A DNA stretch of 64,000 bases from Desulfitobacterium dichloroeliminans LMG P-21439 (GCF_000243135.2 NC_019903.1:1278001-1342000), one strand, 5' to 3'; shown: positions 16,566 through 29,613, numbered from the stretch's first letter. Numbers and translations are program-made. Notes: generated by a model from the letters alone, not told the origin.

Positions 16566-18830
16566 ATGTATAGATTAGAGGATTTGAATCCGGTGCAGTG
16601 TCAAGCGGTGGAACACCGGGAGGGTCCCTTGTTGATATTAGCTGGGGCAGGTTCAGGAAAAACCCGCGTTTTAACCTATCGGATTGCCCATTTGATTGCT
16701 CAAGGAATTGATCCATGGAATATCCTAGCGATTACCTTTACCAATAAAGCGGCTCAGGAAATGAGAGAGCGCGTGTACAGTTTAGTGGGTAGTGAAGGAA
16801 GAGGACTTTGGGTCGCCACCTTTCACTCTGCTTGTGTGCGCATTTTAAGAAACGAAATCGGCTATCTACCGGGATATTCTCGGAGCTTTGTCATATATGA
16901 CAGTGGGGATCAATTAGCGGTAGTTAAATCCTGTATGAAGGAGCTCGCTCTCGACGAAAAGAAATTTGCGCCGCGTGCCATATTATCTACCATTAGTGAT
17001 GCCAAGAATAAGTTACAGACCCCAGATGATTTTTCGCGTCGGGCGACCGATTACTTCGAACAAAAGGTCGAAAGTGTATATAATCTTTATCAAAAAAAGC
17101 TTATCGGTAATAATGCTTTGGACTTTGATGATATTATTATGCTGACGGTTCGGTTATTCCGAGAAAACCCTGAGGTACTGGCTCAGTATCAAGATAAATT
17201 TCGCTATATTTTGGTCGATGAATATCAGGACACGAACCATGCGCAATATGCCTTAATCAATCTTTTGGCTAAGAAGTACCGCAATCTTTGTGTAGTCGGA
17301 GATGATGACCAATCCATCTACATGTTTCGAGGAGCGGATGTCAAGAATATCTTAGACTTCGAGCGGGATTATCCGGAAGCCAAGGTCTTGAAGTTGGAAC
17401 AGAACTATCGTTCAACCAAAAGCATTCTGCAGGCGGCCAATGCCGTGGTGCAAAACAATACTGAGCGTAAAGAGAAATCCTTATGGACGGATAATGAAGA
17501 CGGCCAGCCCATTGTCTATTATGTATCGGAAAATGAACACGATGAGGCTCGCTATATGGCGGAGCGGATCCAGCGCTTGCTCAATGTGGAAGGCCGTCGC
17601 TTCAACGATTTTGCCGTACTTTATCGTACCAATGCGCAATCCCGTGTAGTGGAAGAACGTTTTATGCGGGAAGGCATTCCTTATCGAATATTCTCAGGAC
17701 TAAAGTTCTATGAGCGTATGGAAATTAAGGATATTTTGGCTTATCTGCGAATACTCCATAACCCAGCCGATCAAGTGAGCTTTTCCCGAGTCTTAAATGT
17801 CCCTAAGCGAGGACTAGGGGAGAGCACTTTAGAAAAAATATTAGACTATGCCACAGAACAGGAAATGCCGGTACTAGATGCAATCATGGAAGCGAACTAT
17901 ATTCCGGAACTCCAAACACGAGCTAAGAAGCCTTTGTTGGCATTTGCTCAGCTGATGCAAGAGCTTAAAACCCTCGCTGTTGAGGAAAGTTCAGTCACCC
18001 GATTAGTAGAAGAAATTTTAAAACGCACAGGCTATTGGGATAATCTGATAGGCGATAAATCCCCGGAAGCCGAAGCGCGGCAGGAAAATATCCGCGAGTT
18101 CTTATCCGTTACCGCCGAGTACGATGAGAAAGCCGATCAATATGAGGAAACCGTGGAAGTGGAGGGGATGGAAGAAGCCGTTCGCCCCGGTTTGGCAGGT
18201 TTTCTCGAGCAGGTATCCTTAGTTGCTCAAATCGACACCTTAGACCAAGGGGACGAGGCAGTGGTTATGATGACCATTCACAGTGCCAAAGGCTTGGAGT
18301 TCCCAGTAGTTTTCATAGGAGGGATGGAGGAAGGAATCTTCCCCAGCAGTCGTTCGATGCTTGACCCCGTGCTACTGGCGGAAGAACGGCGACTTTGCTA
18401 TGTGGCGATTACCCGTGCTCGGGAACGTTTATATCTCAGCTATGCCCAACAACGGATGCTTTATGGCAGGACACAGTACAACCGTCCTTCGGAGTTTTTT
18501 CAAGAGATTCCGACCCAGATTCTAGTGGATAGAGACCCCATCGATCCCCCAACTAAGCGCATGCAAAAACCTCGCCCCGCCACAGTAAGCGCAGGTAGCA
18601 CGACCTCAGAAGTCTCCCCTTGGCGAGTGGGGGAAAGGAATATTGGCAATCCTATCATGGACGCTCCCGGCCTCGATTACAAAGTAGGAGAAAAAGTGGA
18701 GCATGCCAAATTCGGCAAAGGTGTGATCGTAGCGATCAAAGGGGAAGGAAGCTCTGCTGAGCTTTCGGTAGTCTTTGGTGGTGAGATAAAGAAACTTATC
18801 GCAGAATATGCCAAGCTAATGAAGCTATAA
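16566..18830 (+). CDS. pcrA: ATP-dependent DNA helicase PcrA (UvrD/Rep family)
   Basis: A 754-residue SF1A 3'-5' helicase used in replication, repair and plasmid rolling circle. Motif I is AGAGSGKTRVLTYRIAHL, motif Ia is ITFTNKAAQEMRERV, motif II DEYQDTNHAQY, motif III GDDDQSIYMFRGAD, motif IV LEQNYRSTKSIL, motif V TIHSAKGLEFPVVF, and motif VI YVAITRARERLYLSYA. The C-terminus (about 700-754) has the Tudor-like segment VEHAKFGKGVIVAIKG that binds RNA polymerase in PcrA. The ATG follows GTGAGGTGGAGAGAAG. It heads a replication/repair run with pyrophosphatase and ligA. Confidence 0.97.
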   Translation: MYRLEDLNPVQCQAVEHREGPLLILAGAGSGKTRVLTYRIAHLIAQGIDPWNILAITFTNKAAQEMRERVYSLVGSEGRGLWVATFHSACVRILRNEIGYLPGYSRSFVIYDSGDQLAVVKSCMKELALDEKKFAPRAILSTISDAKNKLQTPDDFSRRATDYFEQKVESVYNLYQKKLIGNNALDFDDIIMLTVRLFRENPEVLAQYQDKFRYILVDEYQDTNHAQYALINLLAKKYRNLCVVGDDDQSIYMFRGADVKNILDFERDYPEAKVLKLEQNYRSTKSILQAANAVVQNNTERKEKSLWTDNEDGQPIVYYVSENEHDEARYMAERIQRLLNVEGRRFNDFAVLYRTNAQSRVVEERFMREGIPYRIFSGLKFYERMEIKDILAYLRILHNPADQVSFSRVLNVPKRGLGESTLEKILDYATEQEMPVLDAIMEANYIPELQTRAKKPLLAFAQLMQELKTLAVEESSVTRLVEEILKRTGYWDNLIGDKSPEAEARQENIREFLSVTAEYDEKADQYEETVEVEGMEEAVRPGLAGFLEQVSLVAQIDTLDQGDEAVVMMTIHSAKGLEFPVVFIGGMEEGIFPSSRSMLDPVLLAEERRLCYVAITRARERLYLSYAQQRMLYGRTQYNRPSEFFQEIPTQILVDRDPIDPPTKRMQKPRPATVSAGSTTSEVSPWRVGERNIGNPIMDAPGLDYKVGEKVEHAKFGKGVIVAIKGEGSSAELSVVFGGEIKKLIAEYAKLMKL

Positions 18831-18870
18831 GAAAAGCTACCCGACCTAGAATGAAAGGATAGTTTTTACC

Positions 18871-20505
18871 ATGCCAGAAAAAGTATATGTAATAGGCCAT
18901 CGAAATCCAGATACAGATTCCATCTGTGCCGCCATTTCCTACTCCCGTTTAAAGGAACGCTTAGGAATGAGCCAGGTAATCCCTTGCCGTGCCGGAAAAA
19001 TCAACCGGGAGACGGAATTTGTGTTAAATTCCTTCGGGGTGGAAGCTCCGTTGCTCATAAAAGATCTTCATCTGCGAGTAAAGGATTTGCTCAGTGGCCC
19101 CATTCCGACGGTAGGGCCCAAGACCTCTCTATTAGAAGTCTGGAAGATCATGCAGGAAAAGAACCAAAAAACTCTCCCCGTAGTGGATAAGAAAGAACAG
19201 ATGATGGGCATGATTACCGTCGGTGATTTATCCGGTTCTTATATTGAGAACATGGCTGATTATGATTTGAGCCCTCTTCATGTCTCAGCTAAAAATGTCG
19301 TTCGTTCCTTGAACGGTTCACTCTTGGCCGGAGATGAAGAGCAGGAGCTTTGTGGCAAGGTCTATGTTGGGGCAATGCGTCATGAGTCTCTGGAGTCCTA
19401 TGTGGGAACCGGTGATATCGTGCTGATGGGAGACCGTGAAAAGGCGCAAAGAATTGCACTGCGCCAGGGAGTCTCTGCCCTCATCTTGACCGGGGGCGCA
19501 ACCCTAACCCCAGAGATAGAGGAACTAGCTCGTCAAAGTAACAGTGTGGTCATCTCGGTGCCTCATGATACCTTTACGGCAGCCCGCCTTCTCCCCATGA
19601 CCGCACCCGTACAAAGTGCCATGAAGACCGAAGGGATTATCTCCTTTAACGAAGATGATCTTATTTCGGAAGTCAAAGATAAGATGCTGCAAACTCGCTA
19701 CCGTAATTATCCCGTTCTCGATGAGCAGGGTAAGGTTGTCGGTTTGATTAGCCGCTACCATCTCTTAAGCTTAAGCCGCAAAAAAGTGATCCTCGTGGAT
19801 CACAATGAATTGGGTCAAGCAGTCGTTGGAGCAGACCAGGCGCAGATTCTTGAAGTGGTAGATCATCATCGGGTGGGTGGCATCCAAACCGGCGAACCTA
19901 TCTTATTCCGCAACGAGCCAGTGGGCTCAACCTGTACAATTGTCGCCAAAAGCTATCGGGATTGGGGGATTGTTCCCGATAAGGCCATAGCCGGAATCAT
20001 GCTCGGGGCTATTTTATCCGATACCGTCATTTTTAAATCCCCGACCTGCACGGATAGGGATAAAGAGATAGCTGCGTATCTGGCTGATCTGGCCGGAGTA
20101 GATCCTAAGGAATTTGGGGTGCAGATGTTCAAGGCTGCCTCCAACCTCGGGGAACGCAGGGTGGATGAGTTAATCGAAGAGGACCTTAAGGAATTTACCA
20201 TGGGAGATTTACGCATGGGCATCGGCCAGTTCAGCGTCATGGGGATTGAAGGACTTGACCAATTGCGTGTCGAATTATCCCAAAGACTTGAAGAGCTGCG
20301 CGGCCAACGGGCGATGAATTATCTCATGCTGATGGTAACGGATTTGATTGAAGAAAATACGGAGTTATTTATCAGCAGTGCCCAGCCCGAAGAAATAGCT
20401 AAGGCTTTTGATAAACCCTTAGAAAATGGAAGCATCTTCCTGCCTGGGGTATTATCACGGAAGAAGCAAGTTGTTCCGCCATTATCTAAGTACTTTCTTC
20501 GATAA
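18871..20505 (+). CDS. ppaC: Manganese-dependent inorganic pyrophosphatase with CBS-DRTGG-CBS regulatory insert
   Basis: A 544-residue family II pyrophosphatase. The N-terminal metal site is VIGHRNPDTDSICAA; DHNE and VDHHR follow after the insert. Between them lie a CBS motif (about 70-125), a DRTGG-type domain (about 130-245) and a second CBS (about 250-305), an arrangement known in Clostridia to bind adenine nucleotides and Ap4A. The C-terminal DHHA2 part completes the active site. It hydrolyses pyrophosphate in the cytoplasm. It lies 40 bases after pcrA and is followed by a very strong terminator. Confidence 0.93.
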   Translation: MPEKVYVIGHRNPDTDSICAAISYSRLKERLGMSQVIPCRAGKINRETEFVLNSFGVEAPLLIKDLHLRVKDLLSGPIPTVGPKTSLLEVWKIMQEKNQKTLPVVDKKEQMMGMITVGDLSGSYIENMADYDLSPLHVSAKNVVRSLNGSLLAGDEEQELCGKVYVGAMRHESLESYVGTGDIVLMGDREKAQRIALRQGVSALILTGGATLTPEIEELARQSNSVVISVPHDTFTAARLLPMTAPVQSAMKTEGIISFNEDDLISEVKDKMLQTRYRNYPVLDEQGKVVGLISRYHLLSLSRKKVILVDHNELGQAVVGADQAQILEVVDHHRVGGIQTGEPILFRNEPVGSTCTIVAKSYRDWGIVPDKAIAGIMLGAILSDTVIFKSPTCTDRDKEIAAYLADLAGVDPKEFGVQMFKAASNLGERRVDELIEEDLKEFTMGDLRMGIGQFSVMGIEGLDQLRVELSQRLEELRGQRAMNYLMLMVTDLIEENTELFISSAQPEEIAKAFDKPLENGSIFLPGVLSRKKQVVPPLSKYFLR

Positions 20506-20511
20506 CGGTTA

Positions 20512-20558
20512 GACTATAGATAGCGTTGTGAGGGTGACCCGCAACGCTATCTATAGTC
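20512..20558 (+). terminator. Strong hairpin after the pyrophosphatase gene
   Basis: GACTATAGATAGCGTTG (20512-20528) is a perfect 17-base inverted repeat of 20542-20558 with a 13-base loop, followed by ATTTTTAC after eight bases. The stem is unusually long for a terminator. Confidence 0.75.
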
Positions 20559-20647
20559 CACTCGGATTTTTACATAAGCTTTACCTGTAGGTATCCTATT
20601 TGCCCAAGGACTACCGGCTGTAAATTGTCTATATTCGATTTTTCTAG

Positions 20648-22642
<1,995 letters not shown>

Positions 22643-22743
22643 GGGCTTGGTTTTGCTACACTATCAATTATCATAATTTAGGTCGAGTAGCTCTTACTTG
22701 GCTTAATTTTGTAGAGTAAATATATGTAGGATGGTGGAAAAAA

Positions 22744-23028
22744 GTGAAGATATCACGGGAAGAAATCGAACATGTAGCATTGCTTGCTCGCTTGGAATTG
22801 ACGGAGGAAGAGCTGATTACAAATACCGAACAGTTGAATTCCATCCTCGACTATGCAGCTATGCTAGAGAAGCTCAATACGGATGATATTAAACCCACGG
22901 CTCATGCTGTTCCTTTACATAATGTGCTGCGTGAAGATCAAGTGCAGCCCTCTATGGATCGTGAGAAAGTACTCGGCAATGCGCCGCAAGCTGAAGGCGG
23001 CTTCTTTAAAGTACCGCGGATTGTTTAA
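22744..23028 (+). CDS. gatC: Asp-tRNA(Asn)/Glu-tRNA(Gln) amidotransferase subunit C
   Basis: A 94-residue GatC starting at GTG 22744. [17 protein letters not shown] and the C-terminal [10 protein letters not shown] are family signatures. It stabilises the GatAB heterodimer that converts Glu-tRNA(Gln) or Asp-tRNA(Asn). GatCAB run as a tight operon, in order. Confidence 0.93.
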   Translation: MKISREEIEHVALLARLELTEEELITNTEQLNSILDYAAMLEKLNTDDIKPTAHAVPLHNVLREDQVQPSMDREKVLGNAPQAEGGFFKVPRIV

Positions 23029-23051
23029 TTGGGGAAGGGGAAATAGACTTC

Positions 23052-24527
23052 ATGGAGATAACGACGCGAACGATTGGGGAGCTGCACGAGCTTTTAGAAA
23101 GCAAGGCCATCAGTGCCACAGAGCTTGCCCAGGGGTTCTTAGCTAGAATAGAATCAGTAGACCCTGAGATTAAAGCCTTTATCACGGTAACCAAGAAAAC
23201 AGCTCTCGAACAGGCGAAGGCTGTGGATGAAAAGCTGGCGCGAGGAGAAAAGCTCGGAGCACTTGAGGGAATTCCCATGGCTCTCAAAGACAATCTCTGT
23301 ACAGAGGGCATTCGGACCACTTGCTCCTCAAAAATCTTAGACAATTTTATCCCGCCCTACAATGCGACAGTGACCGATAAACTCAAGGATGCCGGTGCCG
23401 TTCTTTTAGGCAAGCTCAATATGGACGAATTCGCCATGGGCTCCTCCACAGAAAACTCAGGATTTTTTGCTACTCGCAATCCTTGGGATCTTGAACGGGT
23501 ACCGGGAGGATCTTCGGGGGGTTCGGTGGCTGCTGTGGCGGCCGATCAAGCGGTATTTACACTCGGCTCCGATACAGGGGGCTCGATTCGGCAGCCCGCG
23601 GCTTTTTGCGGCGTCGTCGGCTTAAAGCCCACCTATGGGTTGGTGTCTCGCTATGGACTCATTGCCTATGCTTCATCCTTGGATCAAATCGGCCCAGTGA
23701 CCAAAACGGTGGCGGATAATGCTTGGGTTCTCAATGCCATTGCCGGGCATGATGCCAAGGATTCCACTTCCGTGTCCTTGGCGAAGCCAGATTATACTCG
23801 TTCTTTAACAGAAGATATTCGGGGGCTACGCATCGGGGTGCCTCAGGAATACTTTGGTCAAGGAATGGATCCCCAGGTTGAAACCGTCCTTCGGGAGGCT
23901 ATCCGTACCTATGAAAGTCTCGGAGCAATCGTTGAGGAATGCTCCTTACCCCATACGGAATATGCCATGCCGGCCTACTATTTGATTGCTACAGCAGAAG
24001 CCAGCTCTAACTTGGCGCGCTATGATGGGGTTCGTTATGGGCATCGCACAGAATCCCCAGAGGATATCCTCAGCATGTTTTGCAAAACCAGGGCCGAAGG
24101 TTTCGGCTCAGAGGTGAAGCGCCGGATTATGCTGGGAACTTATGCGTTAAGTGCCGGTTATTATGATGCCTATTATTTAAAAGCCCAGAAGGCACGCACC
24201 TTAATCGTGCGGGATTTTGACCAAGCTTTTGAAAAATATGATGTACTGCTTTCCCCGACTACCCCCACAACCGCTTTTCGGATTGGGGAAAAATCTTCTG
24301 ACCCTCTGACCATGTATCTGTCCGATGTGTGCACTGTCCCCATTAATTTGGCAGGAATTCCTGCTTTATCGATGCCGGCGGGTTTTGTGGATGGACTGCC
24401 GGTGGGAATGCAGCTGATGGGCAAACATTTTGCGGAGGGAACCCTCTATAAGGCAGGGTATGCTTTTGAAAAAAACACCTCCTTCCATACTGTGAAACCA
24501 AGCTTGAGTCAAGGAGGGGCAAAGTAA
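23052..24527 (+). CDS. gatA: Asp-tRNA(Asn)/Glu-tRNA(Gln) amidotransferase subunit A
   Basis: A 491-residue amidase that frees ammonia from glutamine. The catalytic triad region is visible: Lys in MALKDN, cis-Ser and Ser nucleophile in the glycine-rich loop [16 protein letters not shown], and the PGGSSGGS motif. The gene overlaps gatB at 24527 by one base, so translation is coupled. Confidence 0.96.
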   Translation: MEITTRTIGELHELLESKAISATELAQGFLARIESVDPEIKAFITVTKKTALEQAKAVDEKLARGEKLGALEGIPMALKDNLCTEGIRTTCSSKILDNFIPPYNATVTDKLKDAGAVLLGKLNMDEFAMGSSTENSGFFATRNPWDLERVPGGSSGGSVAAVAADQAVFTLGSDTGGSIRQPAAFCGVVGLKPTYGLVSRYGLIAYASSLDQIGPVTKTVADNAWVLNAIAGHDAKDSTSVSLAKPDYTRSLTEDIRGLRIGVPQEYFGQGMDPQVETVLREAIRTYESLGAIVEECSLPHTEYAMPAYYLIATAEASSNLARYDGVRYGHRTESPEDILSMFCKTRAEGFGSEVKRRIMLGTYALSAGYYDAYYLKAQKARTLIVRDFDQAFEKYDVLLSPTTPTTAFRIGEKSSDPLTMYLSDVCTVPINLAGIPALSMPAGFVDGLPVGMQLMGKHFAEGTLYKAGYAFEKNTSFHTVKPSLSQGGAK

Positions 24528-25981
24528 TGAAGGCCTTTGATCGTTATGAAATGGTCTGCGGAGTGGAAGTTCATGTGGAGCTCGCCACGAAGACCAAGAT
24601 TTTCTGCAATTGCTCCACGGAGTTTGGTGGGGAGCAAAATACCCATGTTTGTCCTGTTTGCCTAGGTTTGCCTGGGGTATTACCGGTCCTCAACAAGGAA
24701 GTCGTCAATCTGGCGATTAAAGCGGGGCTAGCTTTGAACTGCGAAATCGCTGACTTCTCCAAGTTCGACCGTAAAAACTACTTTTATCCTGATGCCCCGA
24801 AGAACTTCCAAACCTCCCAATACGACCTGCCCATCTGTAAGCAGGGCTGGCTCGACTATGAAGTAGAAGGAAAGACGAAGCGGGTCGGGATCACCCGGGC
24901 TCATATGGAGGATGATGCGGGAAAGCTGGTGCACAGCGGCGCCACTATTTCCACTTCTCAAGAATCCTTTGTGGATTATAACCGGACCGGGGTACCGCTC
25001 TTGGAGATTGTTTCCGAACCGGATATGCGTTCGATTCCCGATGTAGTGGGCTTTTTAGAAGAGCTGGTCAGGACCATTCAATACACGGAGGTCTCGGATT
25101 GCCGGATGGAACAGGGCTCGGTACGTTTTGATATCAATGTCTCTCTGCGTCCCCTCGGTCAGCTAGAATTCGGCACCCGGACAGAATCGAAAAACCTTAA
25201 CTCTTTTAGCTCGGTACGGCGTTGCTTAGAATATGAGATTGAGCGACAAGCGCAACTTTTGGATAAGGGGCAAGCTGTCGTGCAGGAAACACGTACCTGG
25301 GACGAAGGCCAAGGAGTCACCCTTTCCTTGCGTTCCAAGGAAGAAGCTCATGATTATCGCTACTTCCCTGAGCCGGATTTGGTGCCCTTGGTCATCAGTC
25401 GGGAGTGGGTGGAGGAAATTCGCCAAACCCTGCCTGAAATGCCTGCGGTGCGTCGGGAACGCTATACATCATTAGGACTCACGGAGTATGATGCTGGCGT
25501 CCTTACCGCGTCCAAGCAACTGTCGGATTATTTTGATGAGGCTCTGCAGAATTATGGAGAGGCCAAAACCTTGGCCAACTGGGTCATGGGTGAATTGACC
25601 CGACTTCTGAATGCGCAGCAAATCAGGGTGGAGGAATCCCCGGTGAGGCCCAAGCAATTGGCGGAGCTCCTGACCATCATCGACAAAGGAACCATTAGCG
25701 GTAAGATCGGAAAAACCGTCCTTGAAGACATGTTTGCAACCGGACAAGACCCGGAAGTCATTGTCAAGGAAAAGGGTCTGGCTCAAATCAGTGATACCGG
25801 TGCCCTACTTAAGATTGTCGATGAAGTGATTGCCGCTAATCCCCAATCCGTGGAAGACTTCAAGGCGGGTAAAGAAAAAGCCATCGGCTTCCTTGTGGGC
25901 CAGCTAATGAAGGCTACGAAGGGTCAGGCCAATCCTGGGGTTGTCAATAGCTTGCTGAAGGAACAGCTTTCGAAACTGTAG
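24527..25981 (+). CDS. gatB: Asp-tRNA(Asn)/Glu-tRNA(Gln) amidotransferase subunit B
   Basis: A 484-residue kinase/tRNA-binding subunit. It starts [17 protein letters not shown] and has the zinc site CNCSTEFG and CPVCLGLPG, and [19 protein letters not shown], a GatB signature. The C-terminal YqeY-like tail (about 400-484) binds tRNA. It phosphorylates the misacylated tRNA and completes amidation. It is the last gene of the operon; the structured repeat follows almost immediately. Confidence 0.96.
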   Translation: MKAFDRYEMVCGVEVHVELATKTKIFCNCSTEFGGEQNTHVCPVCLGLPGVLPVLNKEVVNLAIKAGLALNCEIADFSKFDRKNYFYPDAPKNFQTSQYDLPICKQGWLDYEVEGKTKRVGITRAHMEDDAGKLVHSGATISTSQESFVDYNRTGVPLLEIVSEPDMRSIPDVVGFLEELVRTIQYTEVSDCRMEQGSVRFDINVSLRPLGQLEFGTRTESKNLNSFSSVRRCLEYEIERQAQLLDKGQAVVQETRTWDEGQGVTLSLRSKEEAHDYRYFPEPDLVPLVISREWVEEIRQTLPEMPAVRRERYTSLGLTEYDAGVLTASKQLSDYFDEALQNYGEAKTLANWVMGELTRLLNAQQIRVEESPVRPKQLAELLTIIDKGTISGKIGKTVLEDMFATGQDPEVIVKEKGLAQISDTGALLKIVDEVIAANPQSVEDFKAGKEKAIGFLVGQLMKATKGQANPGVVNSLLKEQLSKL

Positions 25982-25985
25982 CTTT

Positions 25986-26306
25986 GGGTCGTGTAGCTTA
26001 ACATACTTCCGCGACCTTCGGGCGTGATCTCCTGAAACCATTCACCGGATGGTTTCTTTATCGGAGAATCACGTGCTCAGGCGCTCCAGGGCTAGCGTGC
26101 TTGTTTCCGTAGCAAAATCCTCGGCGGGTAAGCATCATCTGTGGATTCCGCCTCGGCGAAAATGTCCACCGGACACTTTCGTCGCCAAACCTCCGGGTAA
26201 TACCTGATGTAAACCGTGGCTCCGTTAATGCTACGGAAACGGCGTCCGCTTTACACCCTTCCGCGCAAATCGCTCTCTACTGTATGTTAAGCTACGCTTG
26301 AGGGTC
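25986..26306. repeat. Structured non-coding repeat element, copy A
   Basis: A roughly 310-base element that recurs at 29697-30082. Terminal inverted repeats are perfect: GTAGCTTAACATAC at 25993-26006 and its reverse complement at 26282-26295, with GGGTCG just outside both ends. Inside is a second inverted pair, GTTTCCGTAGCA (26103-26114) and TGCTACGGAAAC (26229-26240), plus hairpins CGTGATCTCC/GGAGAATCACG (with GAAACCAT/ATGGTTTC inside it) and GGCGAAA-TGTCC/GGACA-TTTCGTCGCC. No shared ORF exists. It could be a MITE or a mobile structured RNA. It fills most of the 447-base gap before the NifV-like gene; the remaining 120 bases are AT-rich with no clear gene. Confidence 0.8.
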
Positions 26307-26428
26307 GCTAGGGATCTTCTTTGAAGTATACAGTATTTATAATCTAGATTAGTTTAAAAATTTCTAGTTTATGTTAGTATTAAGTTCGATAAATATATTG
26401 CTTTAAAGGCTAAGGAGCTGAAGTAGTC

Positions 26429-27571
26429 GTGGTAGAAAGAAAACTAACCATTGTGGACACGACATTGCGGGATGGGGAACAAACCGCAGGCGTAGTTTTT
26501 TCCAATCAGGAGAAAATAATGATTGCCCGGATGCTGGATGATCTTGGGGTGGACCAAATTGAGGCTGGGGTTCCGGTGATGGGTGGCGATGAGCAAAAGG
26601 CCATCAAGGATATTGTTAAGATGGGCTTAAAAGCTAGCATTATGGGATGGAACCGAGCGGTTGTTGCTGATATTCAGAAATCAATCGAATGTGGTTGTGA
26701 TGCTGTGGCAATTTCTATTTCCACTTCGGACATCCATATCGAACATAAACTCATGACCACTCGCGAGGATGTCCTTGAGAGAATGGTTAAGGCCACTGAA
26801 TTCGCCAAGAAGAATGGACTTTACATATCGGTGAATGCAGAAGACGCTTCCCGGTCAGATATGGATTTTCTTTTAGAATTTGCCCGCCAGGCTAAGAATG
26901 CCGGCGCAAACCGACTTCGTTATTGCGATACGGTGGGAATACTCGAACCCTTTAAAACCTTTGATCGGATTGCCCAAATAAAGAAGAGTGTGGATATCGA
27001 TATCGAGATGCACACTCATAACGACTTTGGTATGGCTACTGCCAATGCCTTGGCCGGAGTAAAAGCCGGGGCTTCACATATCGGTGTAACTGTCAACGGC
27101 TTAGGAGAACGAGCAGGCAATGCCGCTCTGGAGGAAGTCGTCATGGCCCTCAAACATTTAGTGGGAATCGATCTGAACTTTGCCACGGAGCGCTTCGTGG
27201 AGGTTTCTGAATTTGTGGCTAGAGCATCTGGCCGCTCCGTTCCTGTGTGGAAAGCCATCGTGGGCAGTAACATGTTTGCTCATGAATCAGGAATTCATGC
27301 CGATGGTGCGTTGAAAAATCCCCTTACTTATGAAGTGTTTAAGCCGGAGGAAGTCGGCTTAGAGCGGCAGATTGTGATTGGGAAACACTCAGGCACCGCA
27401 GCGATTAAAGCAAAGTTCCGCAATGAGTACGGTAAAGAAATCTCCAGTGAAGAGGCAGATGTGCTTTTGGCACGGGTGCGGGAATTTGCCGTAGATATGA
27501 AGCGTTCCCTCTTTGATAAGGAACTTATGTATCTCTACGAAGACTTGCATCGAGATAAAGCTGAGTCATAA
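26429..27571 (+). CDS. nifV: NifV-like homocitrate synthase, or Re-citrate synthase
   Basis: A 380-residue enzyme of the DRE-TIM metallolyase family that condenses acetyl-CoA with a 2-oxoacid. Signatures are VDTTLRDGEQTAGVVF, HTHNDFGMATANALAG, GLGERAGNAALEEV and ESGIHADG. Family homology fits homocitrate synthase, but no nif genes are near and the next gene is NADP-isocitrate dehydrogenase. Re-citrate synthase of Clostridium kluyveri is a NifV relative, and the pairing here suggests citrate formation for glutamate synthesis. The two functions cannot be told apart by eye. GTG start with AAGGAG upstream. Confidence 0.8.
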   Translation: MVERKLTIVDTTLRDGEQTAGVVFSNQEKIMIARMLDDLGVDQIEAGVPVMGGDEQKAIKDIVKMGLKASIMGWNRAVVADIQKSIECGCDAVAISISTSDIHIEHKLMTTREDVLERMVKATEFAKKNGLYISVNAEDASRSDMDFLLEFARQAKNAGANRLRYCDTVGILEPFKTFDRIAQIKKSVDIDIEMHTHNDFGMATANALAGVKAGASHIGVTVNGLGERAGNAALEEVVMALKHLVGIDLNFATERFVEVSEFVARASGRSVPVWKAIVGSNMFAHESGIHADGALKNPLTYEVFKPEEVGLERQIVIGKHSGTAAIKAKFRNEYGKEISSEEADVLLARVREFAVDMKRSLFDKELMYLYEDLHRDKAES

Positions 27572-27630
27572 ATCAGTAGCATAAATAATGAAGTTTAACA
27601 AGGAACAGAAATTATTCAAAGGAGGCTGAC

Positions 27631-28845
27631 ATGGAAAAAATCAAAATGAACGTACCCTTGGTGGAGATGGACGGGGATGAGATGACCCGAATCATCTGGG
27701 AGTACATAAAAGAGATTCTCCTGCAACCTTATATCGAGTTAAAAACGGAATATTACGATCTTGGACTGCAGAAACGCAATGAGACCGATGACCAGATAAC
27801 CATCGATGCGGCTCTAGCTACGAAGAAATACGGGGTAGCCGTTAAATGTGCGACCATTACCCCCAATGCCCAGCGGGTCGAGGAATATAACCTGAAGGAA
27901 ATGTGGAAAAGCCCTAATGGCACCATCAGAGCGATCCTCGATGGCACCGTATTCCGTGCCCCCGTCCTTGTGGAAGGTATTAAGCCTCTGGTGACCACTT
28001 GGAAAAAGCCCATCACCATTGCTCGTCACGCTTATGGAGATATCTATAGAAATGTTGAGTACCGCGTTGAGGGTCCCGGTAAGGCGGAACTTGTCTATAC
28101 CGATAAAATAGGCAAAGAAACTCGTCAGACGATATTTGATTTCCCTGGTAAAGGCGTCTTAATGGGAATGCATAACCTGGATAGCTCCATCGAGAGCTTT
28201 GCTCGGGCTTGCTTCAACTATGCCCTAGATGTTAAACAGGATTTGTGGTTTTCTACTAAGGATACTATTTCCAAACAATATGATCATACCTTCAAAGACA
28301 TTTTTCAAGAGATCTATGATCAGGAGTATAAGGAAAAGTTTGAAGGGGCCAAGCTGGAATACTTTTATACATTGATTGACGATGCTGTAGCTCGCGTCAT
28401 TCGCTCCGAAGGCGGTTATATTTGGGCTTGTAAGAACTACGATGGGGATGTCATGTCGGACATGGTCGCCACTGCATTTGGTAGCTTAGCGATGATGACT
28501 TCAGTGTTGGTATCACCAGAAGGCTATTACGAATATGAGGCTGCCCACGGCACGGTGACTCGTCACTATTACAAGCATCTGCAAGGGGAAGAGACCTCGA
28601 CGAACCCCATCGCCACCATATTCGCATGGACTGGTGCATTACGCAAACGTGGTGAGTTGGATGGCCTAGAGGATTTAGTGATGTTTGCTGATCAACTGGA
28701 TAAAGCTTCTTTACAAACGATTGAAGCAGGGATTATGACCAAGGATCTGGCCCTAATCTCTGAACTGCCACATAAGCAATCGGTAACGACTGAAGCATTT
28801 CTTCACGCAATTAAGAAGACCTTAGATGGTACTCGTTCAGTCTGA
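27631..28845 (+). CDS. icd: NADP-dependent isocitrate dehydrogenase (homodimeric, eukaryotic-type)
   Basis: A 404-residue decarboxylating dehydrogenase giving 2-oxoglutarate and [38 protein letters not shown] and [10 protein letters not shown]-like [18 protein letters not shown] segments (here [13 protein letters not shown]) and [12 protein letters not shown] mark the type II IDH. The ATG follows AAAGGAGGCTGAC. It lies 59 bases after the NifV-like gene, presumably in one operon. No aconitase is seen in the window. Confidence 0.94.
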   Translation: MEKIKMNVPLVEMDGDEMTRIIWEYIKEILLQPYIELKTEYYDLGLQKRNETDDQITIDAALATKKYGVAVKCATITPNAQRVEEYNLKEMWKSPNGTIRAILDGTVFRAPVLVEGIKPLVTTWKKPITIARHAYGDIYRNVEYRVEGPGKAELVYTDKIGKETRQTIFDFPGKGVLMGMHNLDSSIESFARACFNYALDVKQDLWFSTKDTISKQYDHTFKDIFQEIYDQEYKEKFEGAKLEYFYTLIDDAVARVIRSEGGYIWACKNYDGDVMSDMVATAFGSLAMMTSVLVSPEGYYEYEAAHGTVTRHYYKHLQGEETSTNPIATIFAWTGALRKRGELDGLEDLVMFADQLDKASLQTIEAGIMTKDLALISELPHKQSVTTEAFLHAIKKTLDGTRSV

Positions 28846-28926
28846 GCTAACTCGGTAGCTCGATAAGGTTGGGCTTTCGTATTATGCTGGCTCAAGAAAC
28901 CTGATGGGATGAAGGGAGTATATATC

Positions 28927-29613
28927 ATGGAAAAAATATATACCGGGAAGACAAAAGATGTCTATCGTCAAGAAGACGGAACCTATCTGCTAAAATTTAA
29001 AGATGATGTCACCGGCACCGATGGTGTCTTTGACCCGGGTGCGAATACGGTGGGACTGTCGATTGAAGGAGCGGGTAAAGCCGGACTTCGTCTGACTCAG
29101 TTCTTTTTCGAGAAGATCAATGAGGCGGGTATCCCAACCCACTATTTGGCAGCTAATATCGAGCAAAACACCATGACGGTAAAGCCAGCCAGACCCTTTG
29201 GACAAGGGGTGGAAGTTATTCTTAGGTACAAGGCTGTGGGCAGTTTTCACCGGAGATACGGCAAATATTGCAATTCAGGTGATCCTCTCGATGGCTATGT
29301 CGAAGTTACCTTAAAAGATGATGATCGCAATGACCCCTTGATAACGGACGAAGCGCTGGAAATGCTGGGGATCATGACCAAAGAGGAATATAAGACCTTG
29401 GGTCAGCTAACCCGAAAAATTGGCGAGATTGTCAAAGACGAAATGGCCAAAAAGGACCTAGAGCTCTATGATATCAAATTTGAGTTTGGCAGAGTGGGCG
29501 AGGACAATCACGTAGCCCTTATCGATGAAATCTCCGGAGGCAACATGCGGGCCTATCGCGGGGAGCAGTATATTGAGCCGCTTGATTTGGAAAAGATGAT
29601 GTTAGAAGCATAA
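28927..29613 (+). CDS. purC: Phosphoribosylaminoimidazole-succinocarboxamide synthase
   Basis: A 228-residue SAICAR synthase of purine synthesis. It opens MEKIYTGKTKDVYRQEDG and has the nucleotide and substrate segments RYKAVGSFHRRYG, KFEFG and DEISGGNMRAY. AAGGGAG lies eight bases before ATG 28927; the frame is open to an ATG at 28909, which lacks its own ribosome site. It stands apart from other pur genes. Confidence 0.94.
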   Translation: MEKIYTGKTKDVYRQEDGTYLLKFKDDVTGTDGVFDPGANTVGLSIEGAGKAGLRLTQFFFEKINEAGIPTHYLAANIEQNTMTVKPARPFGQGVEVILRYKAVGSFHRRYGKYCNSGDPLDGYVEVTLKDDDRNDPLITDEALEMLGIMTKEEYKTLGQLTRKIGEIVKDEMAKKDLELYDIKFEFGRVGEDNHVALIDEISGGNMRAYRGEQYIEPLDLEKMMLEA

